Origin: Callorhinus ursinus
Lineage: Eukaryota > Chordata > Mammalia > Carnivora > Otariidae
DNA: 64,000 bases
Reading direction: 5' to 3'
NCBI RefSeq assembly: GCF_003265705.1
Contig: NW_020312785.1
Coordinates: forward strand, 129,710,486 to 129,774,485
The translations under genes and the position numbers were made by a program. Of the stretch, positions 45,086 through 56,864 are shown one piece after another. The notes beneath the pieces were generated by a model. The model was not told the origin of the DNA and did no database searches. It was given only the letters and a program-made list of their open reading frames with translations. Each line of letters opens with the position of its first letter. Position 1 is the first letter of the stretch.

Positions 45086-46984
45086 AATTATGGCCACATG
45101 TGGCAGAAAAGCTTTTCTGTTTTTTTCAAGCTAGCCCACAAATGATGAGTGGTGTTACAGGAGTGACACTGGAATGAGGTCGTTTTATTTTCAACATTTC
45201 CTGTGTTGATTTTTTTTAAAATAACAAGGATGTTATTCCTTTGATAATTAACAAGAAATAAAAGGAAAAAAATCATTTGAAATGGGTAAGGGGCTCAGTA
45301 TACATATGGGCTCACAAACTAAACAATCTGGTACATAATGTACCTTTAAAATGGATTCACATTTTATTTGGCCTAAACAAATCAGTCAAAAAAAAAAAAT
45401 CCCAGAATTGATAGCCATAATTCTGGAATAAATGACTCAAGTAAAATAGAACAGACTCTTGTTGTGAGAAGTCTATGGTTTTCTTAAGGAAATTCTCAGA
45501 TGTAAAGTTCTTTGAATTAAATGGAACTATCACTCATGGCATTCCAGGAGCAAGGTATTGCTGACATCATGCCCTGGTCCAAACTATTTAATATCAGGAA
45601 AATACCTATGTGATTAAAATTGTTTTACATAATAAGTAGCAAAGAAATCAGATTACTTGAAGCCTAAAAACCCAAACAGAACAAAATATGTTTTAAATTG
45701 CTACCTTTTCGTCCTGTGTCTAAAACGAATGTGCTGAATCCCACTTTCTACGAGTCCTGAAAAAGAGAGAGGGGAGAAAATTCTTCTTTGGTCCTGCCCA
45801 GATTCTTCCCCTGGAACTAGCAGGTTCTTCAGCTGCCAATGAGAAGTTTCCTCGAGGTGCTTTTTAAAGGGCATTGAAAGGCGGCAAGCAGTGACCCAGA
45901 AGCCTGGGAAAAATACCCAGTTTCTCAGGCTACCAGCCCCACCCCCTTCTGGGCAAGGCACCCAGCTGAGAGGAGCTAGTACCCAAAGCTGATCTGCTTC
46001 TATGCATGAGCAAGAGCAATTTTCCACCCACACCGTGTAACCCTGCTCCCGTCCCTACTGTAGGGTTACACAATTTGGCTTCTCTCCTGGACAGAGGGGA
46101 GACTCATCCCACAGTATCTATTTGGGCCCTGCTATTGACAAAGAGGTTGGTTTGGCCTGATTAATAAGAACACGGAGCTGTTTTCTGTAGCAAGGGCCAG
46201 TTAAGAAGGGAGGAAGAAGTATCTGAAACCTTAACAGAATGTTAAACGGATTAAGATTTCTATATAACTTTGTTGGTAGAAAAAGTGTTTGAAGGGGGGA
46301 TGAAAGGGTTCTCTTTACACCATCTCATTTTTAAACTTAATAATAATCCTTAAAGATCCTGCTGATATTGTATTTTAAAAGGCACGGGTAATTACGATAC
46401 TGCTACATGAAGCAAGTTTAAAATTCAATCTGCTTGGGCAATTTTCACTGTGATTAAAAACTGGTTCAAAAGTATATTTGATTTCGGCCTAGAATCTCAT
46501 GGGGGACAAACTACTTCCCAAGAATTAGAAAGACAGACTTAGAAGCTGTCGATTAGCAAGAACTGCCAACTATTCTCTAAGTATTAATGGACACCCACGG
46601 GTGTAGAACTACTCATGTAGGGTCATATTGCCACCATTTAGCACACTGATGCAGTGATTTATTAAATGGGACCCTTTATGAAAGAGTTATTGACACTTCA
46701 AAAATGTGTAAGAATGCCCTTAAAAATAGTTGAATTAACTTGGTAAATATGATGCATTTCAACAGAAATGCACAGATAAAGATAAATCATTAGGTCATTA
46801 AATTTTGGCCCAAATGGTCAAAGGTGATGACATAGTTGTTTTTTTTTAAGCCTCATCTTAATATCTTATTTAACCTAATATGGATGTTCTTACTTTAACT
46901 TTATTTTAATTCATATTTACCTCATATAACTGCTTCCATCACATTATATTCACAGTTTGTGAGTCACTATGTTTTAGGTACGAT
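45086..46984. other. Unique sequence; possible conserved stretch at 46240-46830
   Basis: 45700-46060 is GC-richer and opens a 110-codon minus frame with no recognisable features. 46380-46560 retains CpGs and TAATTA/CGATTA-type homeodomain sites. I cannot call an exon or promoter. Confidence 0.35.
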
Positions 46985-47305
46985 GTTTATAAATGATATA
47001 TAGCCAGAACTTGTATTTTTACGCAATCTGGCATTCTTTGCCTTCAAACTGGCAATCTGTCTTCAAATTGGAGAATTTAATTCAATTATCTTTATTATGG
47101 TTAAATATATATATTTGGACCTATTTCAGTTGTTTTATTTTATTGTTGTTGTTTTATACTGGCCACACTTTTTCCTTGGTATTTTTTCCCCTTCTTTCTT
47201 GCTATTTTATTGATTGATTGAATTTTCTTTATTCCCTTCCACCAGTTTGGAAGTCATTCTATTTCTAGGGAAGTCGTTCTATCCCTAAATCTGTACACCA
47301 ACTAA
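46985..47305 (-). mobile_element. Old L1M, antisense, left part
   Basis: 'gcaatctgtcttcaaattgg', 'agaatttaattcaattatct', 'tcagttgttttattttattg', 'attgattgattgaattttct' follow the antisense L1M order. Younger insertions interrupt it, and it appears to resume at about 48860. Confidence 0.55.
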
Positions 47306-48306
47306 ATCAAGAAGACAAGAAACAAGGGGCCTATGTGGCTCAGTTGGTGAAGTGGCTGCCTTCCGCTCAAGTTGTGATCTCAGGGTTGTGGGATTGGGCC
47401 CCACGATGGTCCCTCTGCTCAGTGGGGAGTCTGCCTCTCCCTCTTCCTCTGGTCCTCCCCCCACTTGTGCTCTTTCTCGCTCTGTTTCTCAAATAAATAA
47501 ATACAATCTTAAAAAAAGAAGAAGAAGAAGACAAGAAACAACAAGTGTTTGTGAGGATTTGGAGAAAAAGGAACCCTCATGCACTATTGGTGGGAATGTA
47601 AATTGGTACCACCACTGTGGAAAACAGTATGGAGGTTCCTCTCAAAAATAAAACTAGAAATACCACATGACCCAATAATTCTACTATAGGGTATTTATCC
47701 AGGGGGGGAAAAACACTAACTTGAAAAGATATATACACCCCTATGTTTACTGCAGCATTATTTACAATAGCCAAGACATGGAAACACCTAGGTGTCCATC
47801 AATAGATAAATGGATAAAAAAAAACGTGGTATACATACAGAATGGACTACTACATAGCTGTAAAAAGGGATGAGATCGTGCCACTTGAAATGACATGGAT
47901 GGACCTACAGGGTATTATGCTAAGTGAAATAAATCAGACTGAGAAAGACAAGTACCATATGATTCCACTCATAAATGGAATCTTAAAAAATAAAGCAAAA
48001 AACTGAATCAGAACTATAAATACAGAGAACAAAGAGATGGTTGCTAGAGGGGAGGAGGGTGGGTGGTTGGGTAAAATGAGTGAAGGGGAGAGGGAGATAC
48101 AGGCCTCTGGTTATGGAATGAGTAAGTCCTTATAAAAAGCAGAGTGTAAAGAACACAATCAGTGATATTGTAATAGTAATGTAATGGGACAGATGGTAGC
48201 TATACTTGTGAACATGGCATAACGTATAAACTTGTCCAGTCACTAGGTTGTACACCTAAAACTAAGGCAACATTCATTGTACATCAACTATACTCAAAAA
48301 ACTTTT
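47306..48306 (+). mobile_element. Younger L1 (ORF2 end to 3-prime UTR), sense, split by a SINE
   Basis: 'cactattggtgggaatgtaa', 'cacatgacccaataattcta', 'aaatgacatggatggaccta', 'gtaccatatgattccactca', 'ggttgtacacctaaaactaa', then A-rich end. The CAN SINE at 47326-47524 interrupts it near its 5-prime end. 5-prime truncated and not coding. Confidence 0.88.
47326..47524 (+). mobile_element. CAN SINE (SINEC), sense, perfect TSD, inside L1
   Basis: Head 'ggggcctatgtggctcagtt', CT-rich middle, AAATAAATA tail, GAA-rich end. Exact 17-bp TSD 'aagaagacaagaaacaa' at 47309-47325 and 47525-47541. Confidence 0.96.
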
Positions 48307-48423
48307 TTCTATCCTTCTCTAGAGTAATACCAAGACTATGAAAGATATTACTTCTACTTCTTCCTTATCCCATGCTATTATGGTACAGTAGTTCTGTATT
48401 ATTTTTAATAAACACACCAAAGT

Positions 48424-48815
48424 TGTTACTGCCAGACTATGGAAGCAGCCCAAATGTCCACTGATAGATGAATGGATAAAGAAGATGTGGTATAAATATA
48501 TGATGGAATATTATTCAGCCATAAAAAAGAATTAAATCTTGCCATTTGCAACAACATGGATGGACCTAGAGGGTATAATGCTAAGTGAGATAAGTGAATC
48601 AGAGAAAGAAAAATACCATATAATCTCACTCATATGTGGAATTTAAGACACAAAACAAATGAGAAAAGGGGGAGAAATAAAGGAGAGAGAGAGAGAGAGA
48701 GACAAACCAAGAAAAAGACTCTTAACTATAGAGAACAAACGGATGGTTACCAGAGAGGAGGTGGGTGGGGGAATGGGAGTAATAGGGGATGGAAAAAAAA
48801 AGAAGAAAAAAAGGA
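48424..48815 (+). mobile_element. Second L1 fragment (ORF2 3-prime end/UTR), sense
   Basis: 'cccaaatgtccactgataga', 'atggaatattattcagccat', 'ttgcaacaacatggatggac', 'aatctcactcatatgtggaa', a GA microsatellite (48684-48702), then an A-rich end. It overlaps the content of the L1 at 47306-48306, so it is a separate insertion and not a continuation. Confidence 0.87.
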
Positions 48816-48859
48816 CTACTATAGTTGGTGGTGTTTTACCAAGAGTGCTTATGTAGATT

Positions 48860-49900
48860 TCCCATTATGTTAACCAGTTTCTTTGCTCACTATCTTTCCT
48901 TGCAACCTACATGCTTTTCTTGGTTCAATTCTCTTCTCATTAAAGTATATCCTTTAGCAGTTTTTTAGTAGAGTTAATTAGCACAATCTTATTTATCTGA
49001 GTAGATTTTCAGTTTATGCTCACTTTTGACTTCTACTTTAGCCAATATAAATTTTGGGGTTGATGATTTTGCTCAGCATTTTGAAAATCACTTTCTGCAG
49101 ATATCTAGCATCTAGTGTTGCTGGTAAGAAGTTAGCTACCGTCCAATGCTGATTTTTTTTGCAAATAATATTATCTCTAACCCCTTTACATTCAATTGAC
49201 CACATTCTCATCAGGATGAGTCCAAAGGTGGATTTACTTTTATTTATCCTTTGTAGGACTTAGGGTTTTCCTTTGTCTGTACTTCCATGTCCTAGCTATA
49301 TGCTAGGTGATCTCATCAGCACCATCATCAAGTTCAGTCACTTTCTCCTTATCTTCTTCTAGTCTGCTCTTTCACCAGATTTTAACCAAAAAAAAATTGT
49401 TTTTTATTTTTATCAAATTTATACTTGCATGTAGTTTAATGTATCAGTTAGTAAAAACTACTCTCCATCTCCTCTTCCTAGAGGTAATCCCTCTAAGCTC
49501 TTTCATTTATTTATGGAAAAGAAGGCTTTATTTCCATGTTCCTAATAACATGATTGCATTACATGACATTTCAGTTTTAGTTAGTATGTATTTACTCCCC
49601 ACTACAGAGCATGAGAAGCAGCTCATTTCTCTCTCTTCCCACCACACATGTGCACCCTTCTGAATTAGTTTGTTAATAGGTTCCTTCCGCTCATTTTTTC
49701 GGTTTTCTCTTCTTGGTATTTCTTTTATTAAGATGTTGGGCTGACTAAATTTACCTTTAGTTATGTTATTTTTTTTTTCTTCTCCTATTTACCATCACCA
49801 TCTTCTTCTTCTCCTTTCTGGGAGATGTTCTCAATTTTACCTTTTACTTTATTGATCGATATGATTGGGCATAATTCAGTGTACCTCTGATTTAATATCT
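48860..49900 (-). mobile_element. Old L1M, antisense, right part
   Basis: 'ttagcagttttttagtagag', 'attttgctcagcattttgaa', 'gttgctggtaagaagttagc', 'tcttctcctttctgggagat' are decayed versions of antisense L1M phrases in order. The middle (49330-49670) is less certain. Confidence 0.45.
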
Positions 49901-49908
49901 TTAGGACT

Positions 49909-50108
49909 TTTTTTTAAGTTTTATTTATTTTAGAGAGAGACAGAGAGTGTACTGTGGGGAGAGACAAAGGGAGAGGGAAAGAGAATCCCAAGCAGACTCC
50001 ACACTGAGTGCAGAGTCCAACGTGGGGCTCAGTCTCATGACCCTGAGATCAAGACCTGAGCCAAAACCAAGAGCTGGATGCCCAACCGACTGCATCACCC
50101 AGGTGCCC
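49909..50108 (-). mobile_element. CAN SINE (SINEC), antisense
   Basis: T-rich tail, GA-rich run, head ending 'catcacccaggtgccc'. TSD 'ctttagg' followed by T-rich DNA on both sides (49899 and 50109). Confidence 0.93.
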
Positions 50109-50122
50109 CTTTAGGTTTTTCT

Positions 50123-51219
50123 TCTTGGGCTGCTTAGATTTCCCAGGAAAGACTTTTTTCAAACTAATGTCTACAAAGTGAAGGCCTGGATGCTAGGATT
50201 CTGGAAACCTAGTGGGGGAAGAGGTTTGGGAGTCATGTGTCCAGTATGTACACATTTATCTAGTACACACTTGTGCATGTGCATGCGTGTGTGCACGTGC
50301 ACACACAAACACACATGAATCTGCCAGGCTGAATACTACTAATTCTTCAAAACAGATGAAGTATCCTCTGGGAAGTTCTCTATGATCTCCCACAGAGACA
50401 TCTGATTGAGCCCTTTAAGAGAAGCCACGGTTTCCCCTATCTTAGCAGGTATCCCTTGCCTCTGTAACTGCCTAGTTAAACATCTATCCTCCTCCAGAAC
50501 CAGCTCCATCCATTTTGGATTTATGGGCCCCTGGCACAGCTACAAGTATGTAATAAGCTCAACACATTCATGAGTTATTAATTAACTCCTGAGGCAGCCC
50601 AGATAAGGGAGCTGCTCATACATGCAGAAGCCAAATAGGAGCTGGGAAAGCACTTCAAGTAAACTCTACTGTCATAGGCTTTGGCATGGACATTCGTTCT
50701 ATCCCTGGATGTACAACTCTTCAATAAACCAGGCCACCCCACACAAACTCTTCCCCTTTCATGTCTGGTTTTCCTTACTACATTTCTATATGTATATCAG
50801 GGAAAGCATTCAAACTACTTCATAGTAGTATAACAAAATATTTCTGAAAATAATCACTATTGCTTTAAAATTTGAGGGCTTCAGATACATGGGAAAATCA
50901 AAATACATTGTTACTAAGGAAAATTGAGGCATAAGGAAACCAGGCAAGAAATAGCTACTGGGTGTAAGAATAAATGTTATTAACCTATTTAGAGGAAAGT
51001 GTTGAAGAGCAACAGACTATGAACAGGTGTCTGTGCTGCTGAAGAGTGAGGAATGAGTAAAGAACAGCAAACAGTTTGGGTAACTTATATTTATAACTGT
51101 CTTAACAGTGACAGGCAGAGTCTTTTAGAATCTGCATAAAGCTGAAGGGAGCAAAGGGGGAAATAATTGAACAATCCGATGAAGACCGACACTTCCAAAT
51201 GAATGAAATGTCAGTATTT
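50123..51219. other. Unique sequence with an alternating purine/pyrimidine tract at 50266-50317
   Basis: The tract mixes TG, CA and CG steps ('gcatgcgtgtgtgcacgtgc'). Otherwise no gene or repeat. Confidence 0.5.
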
Positions 51220-51236
51220 GACAGTTGTAGAATTTT

Positions 51237-51428
51237 TTTTCCATTTTTTTAAAAAGATTTTATTTATTTATTTGAGAGAGAGAGAGTGCATGCACAGAGG
51301 TAGAATGGGAGGGAGAAGCAAACTCCCTGCTGAGTGAAGAGCCCGATGCAGGGCTTGAGCCCAGGACCCCGAGATCATGACCTGAGCCGAAGGCAGACGC
51401 TTAACCGACTGAGCCAACCAGGTGCCCC
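51237..51428 (-). mobile_element. CAN SINE (SINEC), antisense
   Basis: T-rich tail, GA-rich run, head ending 'gccaaccaggtgcccc'. TSD 'gacagttgtagaatttt' (51220-51236) and 'gacagttgtagagtttt' (51429-51445), one mismatch. Confidence 0.97.
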
Positions 51429-51679
51429 GACAGTTGTAGAGTTTTAAAGTCAGAATATCAGTTAGTTTAGCTTCCTCCTCAAGACATGGATTCTACCCAG
51501 GACTGTCCTTATAGAGGGCCATTTGTATTCCAAGAAATACTCTCACAGCTGAAGCCTCGCTCTGTCTCTGGATTTCCATAACTGACAGGGAGATTTTAGC
51601 ACTCTTCTGTCACAGTCTGACCCCCACGCACTAACTTTACCCACTGCTTACTCCTAGTTTTCAGTATCACAAAAGTCTA

Positions 51680-51845
51680 ATACCAGACACAAGCTATATG
51701 CTTTACAAATATATCTCTTTTGACTCTTCAGAACAACCCTATGAAACAAGGATTTTCTCTATTTTAACGATGAAGGAACCGAGTCGCAGAGAAGTTGGGA
51801 TGTCATTAAGGACTCACAACCAATTACGTGGAGAGGAGTCAAAAG
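51680..51845 (-). repeat. MIR SINE, antisense
   Basis: 'gctatatgctttacaaatat', 'cagaacaaccctatgaaaca', 'acgatgaaggaaccgagtcg'. Confidence 0.75.
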
Positions 51846-51847
51846 TG

Positions 51848-52080
51848 GAGAGACAGTGTCACATCGTATTTAAGAACATAGACTCCATATGACTACCTGG
51901 ATTTGAGTCCCAGTTCCACCGCTTTCTAGGTATGTGACCTTAAGAAAGTTGTTCAACCTCTCTGAACCTACTGTATAAGATGGTTTGTTATGAGGATTAA
52001 ATGAGTTAATATGTGTAAAGCATTTGGAATAGTGCCTGGTACTTAATAAGCACCATAGAAGTGTTTGTTAAATATATAAA
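51848..52080 (+). repeat. MIR SINE, sense, full length
   Basis: 'acctggatttgagtcccagt', 'aagttgttcaacctctctga', 'ggattaaatgagttaatatg', 'gtgcctggtacttaataagc'. It abuts the opposite-strand MIR at 51680-51845. Confidence 0.9.
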
Positions 52081-52149
52081 AGATTGGCAAAATTATGAAT
52101 CAAATCTAGGTTTATCTGGTTCCAATGTATATGCTCTTAACCAAGACTC

Positions 52150-52935
52150 TTCACCATGTTGGTCTCTCAAATGTTTGAAGGCAGCTACTCTACCTCTGAA
52201 GTTTTTCTCTTTTCCATAAGCTCCATTTTCCTCAGTGGTCCTCAATATTATGTGCTTTCTAGAATTCTTCCCATCCGTCTGGCTTTTGTCCTAATGGGAA
52301 AAGCAGGACCCAAAATTGCTTCAATCCTTCCGGAGATTACCGTCATCTCCCTAGATTTAGCAAGGTTGTTCTAATGTAGCCGTTTCCATGTGGGGTGCCC
52401 AGAGCAGAAGAATCCACATTACCTGGCAACATGCTCAAGATGTAAATTCTCCAGCTAGAATCTAGACCTACTGAGTCAGAAACATGAGGGATGGATCCTA
52501 GCAATCTGTATTTTAACAAGCCCTCCAGGTGATTATGATTCAGCTCAAGTTTGAGAACCACTGTTTTAATGAAACTTAAGACCACAGTACTGGTTGAGGT
52601 ACCTACATTGCTTATTAGCTCATGCTAAACTGATGACTGGCATTCTCCTAGAATTTGGGCCTTCAACGTGTATCTAATTTAAGGTTGTGGTTTTAAATCT
52701 TCCTTTAGGTCTTCTTGATTTGGACTCACACTGTTCCAGCCCCTCAAAATCTCTCTGAATTCATACTCTGTTTTGGAATATACTGGTTCTCCCCTCCAGC
52801 TTTGTGACACCTGAACATCTGATAAGTATGTCATTCATTTTTTTCATGATGTCACTCATAACATCCATATAGAGCTGGGGCAGAAGGCTGGAGGTCCTTG
52901 GCAGATCACCCTCTTTCAGCCTGATGTTAATCCTG
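52150..52935 (-). repeat. L3/CR1-like ancient LINE relic, antisense, split by MER5A
   Basis: Left part: 'actcttcaccatgttggtct', 'gggaaaagcaggacccaaaa'. Right part: 'aggtcttcttgatttggact', 'ctccagctttgtgacacctg', 'aacatctgataagtatgtca'. This is the familiar antisense order of CR1/L3 relics. A MER5A sits at 52375-52563. Confidence 0.58.
52375..52563 (+). mobile_element. MER5A hAT DNA transposon
   Basis: 'agacctactgagtcagaaac', 'caagccctccaggtgattat', right end 'gtttgagaaccactg'. The left end is decayed. Confidence 0.85.
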
Positions 52936-53060
52936 AAGACATCTCATGCATATGGTTTGTGAACTTTCTTATTATCAGACTGTATATCTCCATCTTATCC
53001 AAGAGGAAACTATGAGGAACTTGCTTTGCTCTAAAATCCCTAATAAAATCTCAAAAGAAC

Positions 53061-53100
53061 CCACAAAAAAACAAAAAACAAGCAAACAAACAAAAAAAAC
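53061..53100. repeat. A-rich (CAAA)n tract
   Basis: Low complexity. Its last 18 bases are the exact reverse complement of 53336-53353. Confidence 0.85.
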
Positions 53101-53384
53101 CCACAATCCCTTCTGAGCAGAGAAGCTGTGGATCTTCATCTTAAGTTTCCCTTTGTTCCTTTCTTTTTCCTACTCCTCCTTCTCCCTCAACCAGGAGAAA
53201 ATTGCCTATAACCAGGCATGGCCTCAAAACCTGTCAGCTCAAAGGCATAGCTCTGCCTAGACCAGTTCCTTTTAATTTTATACTATAACTTCTTCTCCAG
53301 GTATTTCCACTCTTTACCATATTCTTACATGGTAGGTTTTTTTTGTTTGTTTGTTTCTGTTTTTTTACATTTTTATAGAATTGG

Positions 53385-53470
53385 AAATTGAAGCTCAGAG
53401 AAGAAGTTAAGCAACTTTCCCCAACATCACACATCAGCTAACTAGTAGGGACACCATATTTATATTCAGG
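53385..53470 (-). repeat. MIR fragment, antisense
   Basis: 'gaaattgaagctcagagaag' and 'agttaagcaactttccccaa' fit the antisense MIR core. Confidence 0.65.
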
Positions 53471-55884
53471 TCTGTCTACCGAGGTTCATATTTCACATCT
53501 TATGTTATATTACTACATTATATTAATACTAGTAAAGCTGTACAGGGCAGGACAAAAAAAAAAGAAGATGTTCAGATGATCTTTGAGACTCTCTTAACCC
53601 ACCCTTCATTCCAGAGAATACTGAACTTAATTATTGATGACCAAAACAACACATATCTCAACTACCATAATGGTAACATCTTGTAACATCTACAAGGATC
53701 TAGCATTTGGTCCCCTCTCACAAGAATCCCTGAAGGTATAAAGACACATGTGGCCAACATTCACTTTGTCCTGAAGACTACCAGCCCCTAAAAAGGAAAG
53801 CCAACTGTGTAAGTGGTTAGAACACAAAGCCAATTGTCTCCTACTGCTCTCTATGGCAATCTTCAGAGTCAAGTCCTGGACTTGTTGAAGAGGTGACTCA
53901 ACTCTTTATGGAAAGAATGCCAAAAGCAACTGTACAAAAGATTTCTTTCTTCACCTCCTTAATTCCTGAAGACCTTATAGTTCCTTAATGTAATAGAAGC
54001 AATTATGAGCTTCCAGGTTTGGCAGACAGTTGAGTAATAATGAAAGGGAACACTACTCAGGTCTTCTCAGAGGCAGATTTCAAGGGAGTCCAATCATACT
54101 GATTGACAGAACAGTCCGTTTTACTTGGTGGAGTAAGAAACACAGAGTTCATTGATCTTCGAACTGCAGTTTTGCACTTTTGTGCCTTCTTTGCAAAATT
54201 CTATCTCCCTAGCTTGGAAGACCCCAAGGTGCTTGCCTGTGATCCCCCATTTATCTTTCACCTCACATATAATCTATTTCCTTCCTTTCTCCATGTCAAG
54301 AGGCTGTCCAAAGCTTCCTGTGAGGATAAAAGTATTGTAACTGAGAAATAAAGTACACCATGAAGTCCAAGTAATAAATTACACAAATACAATTTTGCCA
54401 TTTTAAATATAGTAGAAAATATTGTCTTTCAATCTTATTTTGAGAAACTAGCATGTTCTTGAAGGAGTTCCAACTGTTTTGATATTTCAATTTTTAAAGT
54501 ACTATTAATTATGTATTTATACATAATAGAGTCTCAGGACTCAGAAAACCAAAAACACAATTAAAAAGTTCACCGTGTGCTTTGTTTTATGTGTATTACA
54601 CTAAATTTGCCAATAAGGAAACACTCTTTCATGGTCTCCTTGATTTACTGATGAAATTTCTGATTTGCTATCAGATCAGAACAGGCACAATACCCCTTCA
54701 AAAGCACAAAATATAAAGCCTAAAACAACATAATGGGACAAATCTTGAGGATTTAATCCTCTTTAGGTATGGACACAGGCTAAGAAAACACATGACACTC
54801 AGGCTGTTGCTTTCAAATTGTTCTTCCAACAATAACAGATATCACTAATCAATCACAACACTTATTGCTAAGCCTAGAGATCCCCATAAAATACTTCTCA
54901 AACCCATCAGCCACCAAATCCTACTTGAGTTGGCACAGAACTATTTTCCATCCTATGCTTTGTGGTAGATCTATCAGAGTTTGCAGGACTAATGACTACT
55001 GTTTTGCTTTAGGTTTCTTATGTGGGAAAAAAAAATCTATAATAATTCAAATACACAATACTTCCAGCAAGGATTCTGTCTTTAATACTTCATCCAAACA
55101 AAATAAAACAAAACAAAACTCTAATTTTTTGATGGATCAGAAGACTGCTGCAGAACATGTGTGCTATGTACAGCCAACTGCGGAACTGGAGGTACAGGGA
55201 GAGAGGTTCAAGCCTCAAACATGTAAAGATGAGCACAATTAATTCAACTATGTGGATTCGGATCAGATTGGTGCATGTTGAAACTTTTACTTTTCTTGCT
55301 AATTTGAAAAGTAGAAATACGAAATCTGTCCAATATGCTATAGATAAGAAGAATGACTTAAAAAAAAAGAATGACTTAATACAATAAACTGCACTTTTTA
55401 ATAGAACATAACGTCTATGATAAATCAAAAAGGAAAACAACTAACTAATGTGTGTTTTTCTATATAGCTAATGTTCTTAGAACAAAATGTCCTCTTTGGC
55501 AAGAACCTCAAAATTTCTCATGTTCTCATTGGTCTTGAGGATGGCAGGCTACTTTATACAACTGTAACCATCACAAGACAATTTTTTTTCAAATTTAGCC
55601 AAAAATTGCTAAAAACACATTATGACAAATAGGAGCACTGCAAGTTGATATTAAATTCAATGTTTTATTTGGTAAAATAAAAAGACAGTTTACGAAAAAA
55701 ATTAAACCCCAATATTGATAAGTTACTCTATTTAGAAATAAATAAATGTAAGAAGTTGTTACTCGTGCTACCATTTATAATATGTCTAATACTCTTTCTC
55801 ATTGATTTTCAAATCACATATATTTAGTATATATTCAACATATGTTCAAATTATATATTCCATATGTACTCAAATTATGTATTT
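53471..55884. other. Unique AT-rich sequence, no gene recognised
   Basis: Frames up to 125 codons (54865-55242) show no recognisable domain and no start context or splice structure worth calling. No repeat family assigned. Confidence 0.4.
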
Positions 55885-55918
55885 GGATATATATATATAT
55901 ATACACACACACATATAT
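55885..55918. repeat. (TA)n(CA)n microsatellite
   Basis: About 16 bp TA then five CA units. Confidence 0.9.
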
Positions 55919-56291
55919 TTTTCCTCAAAGGGCTATGTACTAGCAAAAAGATTAGTTTTGGATGAAAAAAACAGGATAGTTTAAGAAAATAAGCAAAAGC
56001 ACGTACTTTAACACCTATATCTGAAGGAGAATAATAGTTATCTCACATTTTACGGCATGTAAAATTATTTAAAAATTCCCCCCAAACACAACATTTTCAA
56101 AGAATATGGACACCATCGATTTGTTTTAATTTTAGCAAAGTAAAGATTCTATACAGTTCACACACCTATTATAGAATAACAAAAATATGTTCACTGTTCC
56201 TTAAGAGCATATTTGAAATAATTTTAATAAAACATTGCTTAATAGTTCACTCAAGTCTTTGTAAGTAAACACTCAACACTCAACTAAGGCT

Positions 56292-56550
56292 TCATTTCCT
56301 CAAAATCAGAGGCTCCACAGATGGGGGAAGCTCAGACAGAGCTCTTATGTTCGCCCAGCTGATGCTCTCATGGGGCAAAGGCACTTTCAAAGACAACTCA
56401 TTGTCTGGCACAGATCCTGCCTGCCAGATTGAAAGCACTTCCCTGTAACTGCGTCTCATCCTGGCATTAGCACCCTCCTTCACAGAGCGCCTTGGTTTCA
56501 CCCCTGAGGACGGTTCTTTCCCACACGTGGTGAAATCTGACTCTCCAGGT
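56292..56550 (-). CDS. Candidate terminal coding exon, unidentified (weak)
   Basis: An 87-codon open stretch on the minus strand, bounded by TGA at 56556-56558 and a stop at 56292-56294. Its translation is protein-like in composition (mixed charged and polar residues, three Trp/Tyr), includes RMRRSYREVLSIWQAGSV and ends SELPPSVEPLILRK. The stretch keeps five CpGs in AT-rich surroundings. A possible 3-prime splice site AG lies at about 56551-56552 but its pyrimidine tract is poor. An ATTAAA poly(A) signal is at 56223-56228, about 64 bases past the stop. I do not recognise the protein. It could equally be a conserved non-coding element, a decayed repeat or chance. A real exon would need upstream exons, which I could not find. 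Confidence 0.25.
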
Positions 56551-56661
56551 CTGCCTCAGCTTCACACAGACCCGTGCTTAAAGAGTGACATGGTTTTCCT
56601 TCCTTCGAAAGGGTGCTATCTTCAGAAGGATTAACGCTACAAATTTAGACAAGAACACCTT

Positions 56662-56864
56662 TGCAAGTTTCACTATCTAAATTTCTTTGACACTCATTCA
56701 GCTTTGTGGATTTTGAGAAGTAAATTTTGCATTTTTAATTTATAGTTTCAATGGTTGCCATCTTCAATCAGCGAGACTGGAACAAAAAATTAAAATGGAA
56801 AATTTACTTTTCAAAATCTGCAAAGCTAAATGAATTGTTGAAAAAATGTAAGTGATTGAACTTC
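56662..56864. repeat. Imperfect palindrome, about 200 bp (hairpin-forming)
   Basis: Arms about 56662-56741 and 56785-56864 are inverted copies around a loop of about 44 bp. The inner 42 bp (56694-56735 against 56792-56833) match at 37 positions; three of the five mismatches become G:U pairs in plus-strand RNA. The outer arms still match roughly 70%. It may be an ancient palindromic DNA transposon or a conserved hairpin element. Confidence 0.85.

Noticed and set aside
45701..46033. 110-codon minus frame in a GC-richer patch, possible first exon
   Set aside because: No CpG island, no clear donor site and no known domain.
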